DNA from: G963666945 sp963666945
GTDB lineage: Bacteria; Bacteroidota; Bacteroidia; Bacteroidales; Marinifilaceae
Length of the DNA: 64,000 nt
Assembly (NCBI GenBank): GCA_963666945.2
Contig: CAXXRT010000019.1
Span: 26,534-90,533 of the forward strand
Direction of reading: 5' to 3'
This document shows, piece after piece, positions 34,910 through 43,049 of this stretch. Every line of letters starts with the position of its first letter. Positions within the stretch are counted from its first letter, which is position 1. Under the pieces are notes generated by a model. That model was not told the origin of the DNA and did not search any database. It saw nothing but the letters and a program-made list of their open reading frames with translations. Both the position numbers and the translations under genes were made by a program.

Positions 34910-36421
34910 ATGGCTGTAATTAACTCGTTAGTTTCACTTTTTAACTTGAAAAGACTTTCACAGATAAGGCTTTTTAAGCAAAACCCTATAGAAGTACAGA
35001 AGGCGTGTCTTTTTGATTTGCTGGAGAATGCGGCACTTACTGAATGGGGGAAAAGGTATAACTTTAAAAGTATAAAAACCCGGGAGCAGTTCAGGGAACG
35101 TATTCCTATTCAAACATATGAGTCACTTAGTCCATATATTACCCGTTTGTTAAAGGGGGAGAAAAATATATTATGGCCAGAAGAGGTTAAATGGTTTGCT
35201 AAATCTTCGGGGACAACAAGTACAAAAAGTAAATTTATTCCTGTTAGTAAAAGTTCTTTGGAAGAATGCCATTTTAGAGGGGGTAAAGATATAATTGCCA
35301 TTTATAATGATGTTTATCCCGACAATAATATCTTTTCAGGCAAAAGTCTTGCATTAGGAGGAAGTCATCAGGTAAGCAGGTTTAATAACGAAAGTTTCTA
35401 CGGTGATCTTTCTGCTATTATTATTGAAAATCTGCCTTTTTGGGCTAATTTTATGCGAACTCCTGATTCTTCAATTATGCTTTTGTCTGAATGGGAGGAA
35501 AAAATAATAAAGATTGCTGAAACTACTATTAATGAGAATGTAACTAGTTTAGCTGGGGTTCCTTCATGGTTCCTGACTCTTATTAAGTATATTCTTGAAC
35601 AAACGGGGAAAGAAAATCTTCATGAAGTTTGGCCAAATCTTGAACTATTTATTCATGGTGGAGTAAGTTTTGTTCCTTATAGGGAGCAATATAAAAAGCT
35701 TTTGCCAAATAAACCAATGAGATATCTGGAGACATACAATGCATCTGAAGGTTTTTTTGGAATACAAGACGATCCTAATGATAGTAGTATGCTTTTAATG
35801 CTCGATTATGGAGTTTATTACGAATTTGTTCCAATGGAAGAGTTTGGTAATAAATTTCCAAAGTCTATAATGCTTGATGAGGTAGAAAAAGGTAAGAATT
35901 ATGCATTGATTATTTCTACTAATGGTGGTTTGTGGAGGTATATGATAGGGGATACTGTAATGTTTACCTCTTTGAATCCTTTTAAATTTAAAATTACTGG
36001 TAGAACTAAATTATTTATAAATGCCTTTGGAGAAGAAATAATAATTGAAAATGCAATTGCCGGACTAAATAAAGCTTGTTCAGAAACAGGTGCTACTATT
36101 AAGGAATATACAGCCGCTCCTGTATTTATTGGGGAGAAGAGCAAAGGGGCTCATGAATGGTTGATTGAATTTGATAAGCAACCGGATGATCTTGATTTTT
36201 TTGCTAAAGCTTTGGATGATGAGCTTCAGAATGTTAACTCCGATTATGAAGCTAAGAGGTATAAGGATATTACTCTTGAAAGGCTGAAGCTGACAGTTGC
36301 CCGAAAGGGAGTCTTTTATGATTGGATGAAAGATCGTGGCAAACTGGGGGGCCAGAATAAAGTTCCGGGATTATGGAATAATCGTGAATTGATAGATGAT
36401 ATATTAAAATATAATGAATGA
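34910..36421 (+). CDS. GH3-family acyl-adenylate/amido synthetase-like protein
   Basis: The 503-residue protein belongs to the GH3 family, whose plant members conjugate hormones such as auxin or jasmonate to amino acids through acyl-AMP. The ANL-type phosphate loop reads KSSGTTSTKSKFIPVS, with later YNASEGFFGIQ and the WRYMIGDTVMFTS segment. Bacterial homologues are common in Bacteroidota but their substrates are mostly unknown. It stands 49 bases after rnhB with no clear promoter between them. Confidence 0.88.
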   Translation: MAVINSLVSLFNLKRLSQIRLFKQNPIEVQKACLFDLLENAALTEWGKRYNFKSIKTREQFRERIPIQTYESLSPYITRLLKGEKNILWPEEVKWFAKSSGTTSTKSKFIPVSKSSLEECHFRGGKDIIAIYNDVYPDNNIFSGKSLALGGSHQVSRFNNESFYGDLSAIIIENLPFWANFMRTPDSSIMLLSEWEEKIIKIAETTINENVTSLAGVPSWFLTLIKYILEQTGKENLHEVWPNLELFIHGGVSFVPYREQYKKLLPNKPMRYLETYNASEGFFGIQDDPNDSSMLLMLDYGVYYEFVPMEEFGNKFPKSIMLDEVEKGKNYALIISTNGGLWRYMIGDTVMFTSLNPFKFKITGRTKLFINAFGEEIIIENAIAGLNKACSETGATIKEYTAAPVFIGEKSKGAHEWLIEFDKQPDDLDFFAKALDDELQNVNSDYEAKRYKDITLERLKLTVARKGVFYDWMKDRGKLGGQNKVPGLWNNRELIDDILKYNE

Positions 36422-36645
36422 TACATGGGAGATTAATTCATAGTGCGATGTATTTTTATTATGGGGGCTATCATGTGTACTAATACGAAGGGAATTAATT
36501 AATATAGAAAGTAAAATGTTGATTGTGGTTTGGTATTTTGTTTTAGTATACTTATGTTGATTTATTTTTTTTTGTGTTTTTATGATAAGGGTTTCTTGCG
36601 ATAATAAAATTCTATATTTATGTTTTTAAAGTTCTTAAATGCTTT

Positions 36646-37218
36646 ATGAAAACAACACTTCATATTCGTAATATGGTCTGTAACCGTTGTATCATGGCCG
36701 TAGAAGAATTGTTCAAGGGGCTGGATATTCCTTGTGGAAAAATTACATTGGGTAAAGTAGAGGTAGATGCAGAATCTATCGATGAAGAGAAGCTTAAGGT
36801 TATACGTGAGGGGTTAGATAAGTTAGGTTTTGAGCTTATCGATAGTCATAAGGGGAAATTGATAGAGAAGATTAAAAATATTGTAGTAGAAAGAATACAT
36901 TATGGGGATATGGAGGATAATGATTTCTCCTGGTCTGCACATATCGCCAATGAACTACATTACGATTATAAATATTTGAGCCGTTTATTTTCATCAATGG
37001 AAAGCGTAACAATAGAACATTATATAATAGGTCAAAAGATAGAAAAAGCTAAAGAACTTATTGTTTATGATGAACTGACACTCTCTCAGATTGCTTATAA
37101 GTTGGGATATAGTAGTGTTGCTCATCTTAGCGGACAATTTAAAAAAGAGACAGGGATGAATCCTACTGAGTTTAAAAAAATGGGTGCTTCTTTAAGGAAA
37201 CCTCTGGATAAGGTTTAA
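36646..37218 (+). CDS. AraC-family regulator with N-terminal heavy-metal-like domain
   Basis: The 190-residue protein joins an N-terminal HMA-like fold of about 65 residues, with the metal-binding pattern MVCNRC (CxxC), to a C-terminal AraC-type DNA-binding domain (about residues 85-180, with LSQIAYKLGYSSVAHLSGQFKKETGMNPTEFKK in outline). This suggests a regulator that reads copper or another thiophilic metal directly. In other Bacteroidota such regulators often sit beside metal efflux genes; here the next gene is an unrelated dehydrogenase and no transporter is in view. Confidence 0.85.
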   Translation: MKTTLHIRNMVCNRCIMAVEELFKGLDIPCGKITLGKVEVDAESIDEEKLKVIREGLDKLGFELIDSHKGKLIEKIKNIVVERIHYGDMEDNDFSWSAHIANELHYDYKYLSRLFSSMESVTIEHYIIGQKIEKAKELIVYDELTLSQIAYKLGYSSVAHLSGQFKKETGMNPTEFKKMGASLRKPLDKV

Positions 37219-37532
37219 ATAATATAATATTTTCTGAAAATAGCATAACGAAGTTTTTACCTCAGGTCGTGACTTTACAGTAAAAGGAAGTATTGGTGAT
37301 GATAAAGGAAGAATCTAAAATATTAACAGTTATTTTAGAAGGAATATCCTGCGAGTATATAATTCGTTGATCCATAAGTCCGGATTTTCTACAGAAATTT
37401 TCGATTAAAACTGCAATATTTATTATATTAAGTAAATTTATTGGTTAATAGAAAGAAACATGAAAGGGATATCCTCGTAGAATATAATAAGTGATTAGTT
37501 TATTTGTTAGGTGGATTTTAAACATTATAATT
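37219..37532. other. 314-base gap between the AraC-type regulator and the homoserine dehydrogenase-like gene
   Basis: No complete gene is seen. A short frame at about 37254-37317 could read TSGRDFTVKGSIGDDKGRI before a stop and may be a coding relic or chance. Two imperfect copies of a roughly 25-base element around AATATCCT/GATATCCT lie at 37338-37363 and 37462-37488. No TAnnTTTG promoter was found. Confidence 0.45.
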
Positions 37533-39935
37533 ATGAAGATTCTGAAATTCGGATGTAAGTCTTTAGTAAATGGTTCTTCCCTTGATAATTCTATTGAAAT
37601 AATTAAGAATGAAAGTTCTAAAACTAAAATATTTGTTGTTATTTCTGCTCGTTGTCATACAATAGAAATGCTCAAAAAAATTTTGGAAAAGGCTGCCGAA
37701 GGAGATGATTATAATCAAGATCTGAAGGATTTGATTAATTATCAATTAGAACCAATTCCAGATAATAGTTTCGAGAAAGAATATTCTGAAATGAAAAGAA
37801 TTCTTGATGGAGTGTCTTTGTTAGGAGAATATACCTTGAGGATAAAGGATAGATTTCTTGCTTATGGTGAAGTTTTGAGCTGTATGACAATAGTGAGTTT
37901 GCTGAGAAAACAAGGAATAAAGACCAGATATATTGATGCCAGAGGACTAATCAAAACAGATGAAACTTATGGTGGAGCAAAAGTGTTAATGGATATTTCC
38001 AGAGAGAATGTAAAAGAATTCTTTCATAATGTTGATAACGATACGGTAGAAATTATTACAGGTGCAATTGCTTCTACCGAGTTTAACCATACTACTACAT
38101 TGGGAAGAAATGGTGCAAATTATTCGGCTTCACTTTTTGCTAATTTTCTCAATGTTGATGAGGTTGAGGATTGGACTACAGTAGATGGAATTTATTCTGC
38201 AGATCCATGGATTGTGCCTGATGCAAAGATTATAAGAAATTTGTCTTTTAGGGAAGCAAATGAACTTGCTAACTTTGGGACTGAAGTATTAAATGCAAAG
38301 GCTATTATTCCCTTAATTGAGAAGAGTATTCCAATTCGTATATTAAATATATTCAAACCAGAAGATGCTGGAACTCTTATAAATGGAGGAGGAGAGAATT
38401 TAGGTATAAAAGCTGTTTCTGTTATTGAAAATGTTGTTCTTATCGTTGTGGAAGGAGGGGGTATTCTTGGTAAGATAGGAATTGCCGGCAGGCTTTTCAG
38501 TAAATTAAGTTCGGAAGGAATAAATGTCAGAATGATATCTTTAGCTACTTCTGAAAGGGGCATTGCCTTTATTGTTGATATGGAAGATGCAGATAAGGCT
38601 CAATCTTCTCTTGAAACTGAATTTGCTAGAGAACTAGAATTTCAAGATATAAGTAGTATAGATGTAAATAAGGATGTTGCTGTTATCTCAATTATTGGAT
38701 GTAGCTTGAATTTTCTTGATAGGGATTATTCTTGTCTTCCCAAAAATAATATTCATCCTTACCTGATTATTAATACAATTAACGGGGAAAATGTGTCTCT
38801 GGTTGTTCCAAAACAAGATCTTAAAAAAGCTGTTAATGTTATTCATGGTCAAATATTGGATGTTCCCCAAAAGCTAAATGTTTTTGTTTTGGGGTTAGGG
38901 AAAGTCTTTAAGTCGTTTATGAAGCAAGTTATAGCATCGCAATATATGTTATTAGAGAGGCGTAATATTGTTTTTAATATCTTTGGTATTGCTAATGATA
39001 AAAAAGTTTTATTCGATTATGAAGGTATTGAGGATAATTGGGAGGAAAGATTGCAAATAGAAGGAAAAGAGGATTATACTTTTTATGATATATATAAGTA
39101 TGTTTATGAAAATAATTTAACCAACGTAGTGGTTTATGACAATACAGATTCAATAGAGATTGTTGAACATTATCCCGAATTTATCGAAAGAAGATATGAT
39201 ATTGTTGCTGCTAATAAAAATGCAAATATAAGTGATTATAAGTTTTATAAGAATCTTCGTTATCTGCTAGCACAAAACAGAAAGAATTTTTTCTATACCA
39301 CAAATATAGGAGCAGGTTTACCATTAATTAATACAATAAGAACATTAATTGTTTCCGGGGATAAGATAAAGAAAATAAGGGGTGTTTTTTCAGGGACGTT
39401 GAGTTATATTTTTAATAATTATTCGGAAAAAGATAAGGATTTTTGTGAGGTTTTAAACGAGGCTGTTAATTTGGGTTATACAGAACCTGACCCAAGGGAG
39501 GATTTGTCTGGTTATGATGTAGGTCGTAAAATGGTTGTTTTAGCCAGAGAGATGGGTCTCAGTGTAGGTATTGAGGATGTTGAAATTGAAAATTTAATAC
39601 CAGAGCAATTGAGAAAAGAAATAGATAGGGATAAGTTTTTAGAAAATAGTGATATTATTAATGCTTCTTTTGCAAATAAGAAATTAGGATTAAGAAGTGG
39701 AGAGGTTTTCCGTTATATTGGGGAAATTACCGATAAAGGTGAATTAAAGGCAGATCTTATTATTGTTCCTAAGGAAAGTGATTTTGGTGAAATTGAAGGT
39801 TCTGATTTGATATTTGAGGTTTATACAGAACAATATGGAGATATACCAATTATTATTAGAGGCGCAGGTGCAGGAGGGGAGGTTACTGCAAGGGAGGTTT
39901 ATTCTGATCTTCTTAGATTGGCAGAAATAATTTAA
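37533..39935 (+). CDS. aspartokinase/homoserine dehydrogenase-like bifunctional protein with eroded kinase domain
   Basis: The 800-residue protein has the ThrA layout: an aspartokinase-like domain (about 1-285), two ACT-like domains (about 290-450) and a homoserine dehydrogenase domain (about 450-800). The dehydrogenase half keeps VAANKNANI, TNIGAGLPLINT, FSGTLSYIFN and GYTEPDPREDLSGYDVGRK, so it probably still reduces aspartate semialdehyde. The kinase half has lost signature residues: KFGGTS is KFGCKS (residues 5-10), the usual WTDV is WTTV (214-217), DPR is DPW, and FGAKVLHP is FGTEVLNA (248-255). No thrB or thrC is adjacent. It may be a paralogue of a normal ThrA. The ATG at 37533 fits the family; an ATG at 37491 is less likely. 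Confidence 0.85.
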   Translation: MKILKFGCKSLVNGSSLDNSIEIIKNESSKTKIFVVISARCHTIEMLKKILEKAAEGDDYNQDLKDLINYQLEPIPDNSFEKEYSEMKRILDGVSLLGEYTLRIKDRFLAYGEVLSCMTIVSLLRKQGIKTRYIDARGLIKTDETYGGAKVLMDISRENVKEFFHNVDNDTVEIITGAIASTEFNHTTTLGRNGANYSASLFANFLNVDEVEDWTTVDGIYSADPWIVPDAKIIRNLSFREANELANFGTEVLNAKAIIPLIEKSIPIRILNIFKPEDAGTLINGGGENLGIKAVSVIENVVLIVVEGGGILGKIGIAGRLFSKLSSEGINVRMISLATSERGIAFIVDMEDADKAQSSLETEFARELEFQDISSIDVNKDVAVISIIGCSLNFLDRDYSCLPKNNIHPYLIINTINGENVSLVVPKQDLKKAVNVIHGQILDVPQKLNVFVLGLGKVFKSFMKQVIASQYMLLERRNIVFNIFGIANDKKVLFDYEGIEDNWEERLQIEGKEDYTFYDIYKYVYENNLTNVVVYDNTDSIEIVEHYPEFIERRYDIVAANKNANISDYKFYKNLRYLLAQNRKNFFYTTNIGAGLPLINTIRTLIVSGDKIKKIRGVFSGTLSYIFNNYSEKDKDFCEVLNEAVNLGYTEPDPREDLSGYDVGRKMVVLAREMGLSVGIEDVEIENLIPEQLRKEIDRDKFLENSDIINASFANKKLGLRSGEVFRYIGEITDKGELKADLIIVPKESDFGEIEGSDLIFEVYTEQYGDIPIIIRGAGAGGEVTAREVYSDLLRLAEII

Positions 39936-39945
39936 AATAACTAAA

Positions 39946-39979
39946 ACAGCACCCTATGGTTTTATTTAAAGGGTGCTGT
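39946..39979. terminator. hairpin between converging genes (homoserine dehydrogenase-like and hutG)
   Basis: ACAGCACCCT (39946-39955) pairs with AGGGTGCTGT (39970-39979) around a 14-base loop. On the minus strand it is followed by TTTTAGTTATTTT, so it fits best as the hutG terminator; on the plus strand the T-tract is weak. Confidence 0.6.
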
Positions 39980-40022
39980 ATGGATATGTTTGTTTTGTTG
40001 TGATAATCAAAACTATATAGCT

Positions 40023-41069
40023 TTAGTAGCTGTAGGCTACTTCTAAATTATTTATCTGTGAAATGGTATTAACTAATGAAAAGATTATAACTGAGGCAAG
40101 ATTAGATGTAATATTATCCTGATCAAATCTTGGAGAAACTTCAGCAATATCGAAACTGACAGTTTTTCCGGCTCTTAATATGTATTTTAAGAATCTTAAT
40201 ACTTTTTCTGGATCAAGACCCAAGGGTTGGGTTGCACTAACTCCTGGTGCAAATGAAGATGTAAAAACATCAGCGCAAATGGTAATATAAATGTGTTTCT
40301 GTTTTTTTATAAAACTATCAAGTTCTTCTAATACTTTCCAGTTGTCTCCTTCAATAATATCTTTGGCAAGAATATATTTAACACCAAGTCTGTCGGCTGT
40401 TTTAAAAAGTTCCACAGTGTTACTGTATCTTTGGATTCCTATGCAGAAATATGAATAATCAATATCTTTTTGTTTGCACTCATCTGCAATTTGTCGGAAC
40501 ATTGTGCCAGATCCACCACCATCCTCACTATAGGGCCTTAAGTCGAAGTGGGCATCAAAATTGATGATTCCTATTTGGGGTTTTTCTCCACTAGAAGTCT
40601 GGTGATTGAGTATGCCATTATAATTTCCCAGGGCGGTTTCATGACCTCCTCCTAAAACAATAGGGAATAATTTTAGTTTAAGGATCTTTTCAACAGCCTT
40701 TGAAAGAAGTTTTTGACATTCTTCTAAACCAAGGTTATTAGATATGATATTTCCTGCATCGTATAGCTTTACTTCTGGGCTAAAAAGACAGGGACGGTTT
40801 GCTAATTCTTTTCTTATACTTTGAGGTCCTTTTGAAGCTCCTGTTCTTCCTTTATTTCGTTTTACTCCAATATCACAGCAGAAACCAATAATTACAAAAC
40901 CAAGTTTACCATCAAATGGAGATAATTTATTGTCATTGAGATCTATTGGTTCAATACATTGATGCCAGCGGAATGCGTCGTAATTTGTTTTGCTGTCAAC
41001 CCTTCCCTGCCAGTCATCTTTATTAGCGGCTTTGTAATTAGTTTTTAGCATAAGTATTTTGTTTTTCAC
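40023..41069 (-). CDS. hutG: formimidoylglutamase (arginase/ureohydrolase family)
   Basis: HutG cleaves N-formimidoyl-glutamate to glutamate and formamide in histidine degradation. The 348-residue protein shows the ureohydrolase metal ligands: GGGHE, NFDAHFDLRP and the third segment ITICADVFTSSFAPGVSATQPLGL, whose form is typical of Bacteroidota HutG rather than arginase. The other hut genes are not in the window, so the pathway link is by family only. A -7 element lies just upstream. Confidence 0.85.
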   Translation of the reverse strand: MKNKILMLKTNYKAANKDDWQGRVDSKTNYDAFRWHQCIEPIDLNDNKLSPFDGKLGFVIIGFCCDIGVKRNKGRTGASKGPQSIRKELANRPCLFSPEVKLYDAGNIISNNLGLEECQKLLSKAVEKILKLKLFPIVLGGGHETALGNYNGILNHQTSSGEKPQIGIINFDAHFDLRPYSEDGGGSGTMFRQIADECKQKDIDYSYFCIGIQRYSNTVELFKTADRLGVKYILAKDIIEGDNWKVLEELDSFIKKQKHIYITICADVFTSSFAPGVSATQPLGLDPEKVLRFLKYILRAGKTVSFDIAEVSPRFDQDNITSNLASVIIFSLVNTISQINNLEVAYSY

Positions 41070-41074
41070 TCAAG

Positions 41075-41082
41075 CAAAAATA
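41075..41082 (-). promoter_or_regulatory. Bacteroidota -7 element upstream of hutG
   Basis: TATTTTTG on the minus strand fits TAnnTTTG but lies only five bases before the ATG at 41069. If it is the promoter, translation may begin at the ATG seven codons downstream (residue 7 of the called protein). Confidence 0.45.
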
Positions 41083-41131
41083 ATTAAATATTCATGCTAT
41101 AATAGATTTTGAGAGAATTAATAAAAAGTAT

Positions 41132-41165
41132 AAAAAAATAAGCCATCCTGATTAAGATGGCTTAT
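41132..41165 (-). terminator. Rho-independent terminator of kbl
   Basis: On the minus strand ATAAGCCATC (41156-41165) pairs with GATGGCTTAT (41138-41147) around an eight-base loop, followed by a run of six T residues. It lies 24 bases past the kbl stop. Confidence 0.88.
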
Positions 41166-41189
41166 AATTATAGTTGTAAGTCTTATCTG

Positions 41190-42380
41190 TTATTCAATAA
41201 CTTTAAGCTCTTTTCCAATTTTGATAAATGCAGCAAGAGCACGGTCAAGCTGTTCTCTTGTATGAGCAGCAGAAAGCTGAATACGTATTCTTGCTTGTCC
41301 TTTAGGAACTACAGGATAGAAGAATCCTGTTACAAAAATATTCTCTTCTTGTAACTTAGCTGCAAATTCCTGAGATAGTTTTGCATCATAAAGCATAAGT
41401 GCTGCAATTGCAGATTTAGATGGCTTAAGGTCGAAGCCAGCTTCAGTTAATTTTGTTCTGAAATATTCTGCATTTTCGATAACTCTGTCTCTAAGCTCAG
41501 TTGAAGCAGTAAGCATATCAAATACAGCTATAGAAGCACCAACTACTACTGGAGAAAGAGAGTTAGAGAAAAGGTAAGGACGAGAACGTTGACGAAGCAT
41601 ATCAATTATTTCTCTTTTACCTGTTGTATATCCACCCATTGCTCCACCTAGTGCTTTACCAAGTGTCCCAGTGATGATATCAACTCTATCCATGCAATTA
41701 TGGTATTCATGAGTACCGCGTCCTGTTTTACCAATGAAACCAGCAGAATGACTGTCGTCAACCATTACTAATGCATCGTATTTCTCAGCAAGGTCGCAAA
41801 TTTCGTTAAGTTTTGCGATATCACCGTCCATAGAGAATACTCCGTCGGTAACAACGATACGGAAACGTTGAGCTTGAGCAAGCTTTAATTGCTCTTCAAG
41901 ATCAGCCATATCAGCGTGCTTATAACGGTAACGTGCAGACTTACAAAGACGGACACCATCAATGATTGAAGCATGGTTAAGTTCATCAGAGATTATTGCA
42001 TCTTCCTTTGAAAATAAAGGTTCAAAAACGCCACCATTAGCATCAAAACATGCTGCATATAATATTGTGTCTTCCATTCCAAAGAATGTTGCAATTTTTT
42101 CTTCTAATTCTTTGTGAATATCCTGTGTTCCGCATATAAAACGTACAGAAGACATTCCATAGCCATGTGATTCAAGAGCTTTACGGGCGCCTTCAATGAC
42201 TTGAGGATGTGAAGATAAACCAAGGTAATTGTTTGCACAGAAGTTAAGAACAGTTTCACCAGTACTGATTTTTATTTCAGGACCTTGTGGTGTGGTAATC
42301 AATCTTTCTTGTTTATATAAGCCGGATTCTTTAATTTCTTCCAACTCAGACTTTAAATAATCTTTGTATTTTCCGTACAT
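41190..42380 (-). CDS. kbl: glycine C-acetyltransferase (2-amino-3-ketobutyrate CoA ligase)
   Basis: Kbl is a PLP enzyme that splits 2-amino-3-ketobutyrate with CoA into glycine and acetyl-CoA in threonine breakdown. The 396-residue protein begins [23 protein letters not shown] and shows [48 protein letters not shown] and the PLP-lysine region [15 protein letters not shown]. The frame is open upstream to 42626, but those residues do not match the family, so I start at the ATG at 42380. No tdh gene is adjacent. Base composition is noticeably richer in GC within this gene than in its flanks. Confidence 0.95.
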   Translation of the reverse strand: MYGKYKDYLKSELEEIKESGLYKQERLITTPQGPEIKISTGETVLNFCANNYLGLSSHPQVIEGARKALESHGYGMSSVRFICGTQDIHKELEEKIATFFGMEDTILYAACFDANGGVFEPLFSKEDAIISDELNHASIIDGVRLCKSARYRYKHADMADLEEQLKLAQAQRFRIVVTDGVFSMDGDIAKLNEICDLAEKYDALVMVDDSHSAGFIGKTGRGTHEYHNCMDRVDIITGTLGKALGGAMGGYTTGKREIIDMLRQRSRPYLFSNSLSPVVVGASIAVFDMLTASTELRDRVIENAEYFRTKLTEAGFDLKPSKSAIAALMLYDAKLSQEFAAKLQEENIFVTGFFYPVVPKGQARIRIQLSAAHTREQLDRALAAFIKIGKELKVIE

Positions 42381-42430
42381 GATAATTATTGTTTGTGTTA
42401 AGTACTTTATATCGGTATTTAATTGTAGTG

Positions 42431-42438
42431 CGAAGGTA
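42431..42438 (-). promoter_or_regulatory. variant -7 element upstream of kbl
   Basis: TACCTTCG on the minus strand differs from TAnnTTTG at one base and lies about 50 bases before the kbl ATG at 42380. Confidence 0.45.
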
Positions 42439-42886
42439 TGAAATCCTTTTTTCTGATTAAAATTTTTGATGAAAAAATTATATAACAGACAACTGTTCAC
42501 TTTTTTTAGTAAAAATGTTACTTGTTGAGGTTTTCGCCGTATAAAAATCATAGAAAAGAGTCGTGCAAAGGATGTTCTGTCTTTCGGTGTATGTGCGTTT
42601 TGTTCAAAAACTTTTAAGTAGGACAAAACTTCAATTGCATGACTCCATAATTTTTTAGAATAGCAATTTACGAAATTTTATTTTAATATTTTGCATGTGG
42701 GGACTTAAATTATTATTAAGGTGGTGTGTCGATTGTTTTTGGTAATGATCTTATTCAAATAATTGATAAACCAAAAATTATAAATTTAGGCATGATATAT
42801 TTGAATTGTTTTTATATAAAAAGATATGCCGACTTGATTATTACAAATGAGATTAATAATTATAAAAATATATTAATATAAATGTG
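42439..42886. other. about 450-base AT-rich gap with no recognised gene
   Basis: The minus frame of kbl stays open to 42626 but the translation has no family match. Beyond it the DNA is very AT-rich, with stops in all frames. I see no RNA gene, repeat or terminator here. Confidence 0.5.
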
Positions 42887-42894
42887 TAACTTTG
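42887..42894 (+). promoter_or_regulatory. Bacteroidota -7 element before a short reading frame
   Basis: TAACTTTG fits TAnnTTTG on the plus strand, 37 bases before the ATG of a 31-codon frame. AAGGA at 42902-42906 lies too far from that ATG to be a usual ribosome binding site. Confidence 0.5.
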
Positions 42895-42931
42895 AGAATG
42901 TAAGGACGTAATTTATTTAACGATACTATTG

Positions 42932-43027
42932 ATGACAAAAATAAAAACTTTATCTCTGAGCGTTCTTGTTGTTTTTATTACTCCCTACACGTATCAGATA
43001 ATCCATAAACAATCCATCTACACATAA
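42932..43027 (+). CDS. possible 31-residue peptide or truncated signal-peptide relic
   Basis: A plus-strand frame reads MTKIKTLSLSVLVVFITPY and stops after 31 codons. A basic start followed by a hydrophobic core is what a secretion signal looks like. It has a consensus -7 element upstream and ends 23 bases before the converging prolyl oligopeptidase gene. It may be the remnant of a secreted protein gene whose body is gone, a small membrane peptide, or chance. I know no homologue. Confidence 0.35.
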   Translation: MTKIKTLSLSVLVVFITPYTYQIIHKQSIYT

Positions 43028-43049
43028 TATCAACAGCAGAACCTCAGAG

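Noticed and set aside
42381..42626. N-terminal extension of kbl
   Set aside because: The extra 82 codons do not resemble glycine C-acetyltransferases, and a -7-like element lies within them.
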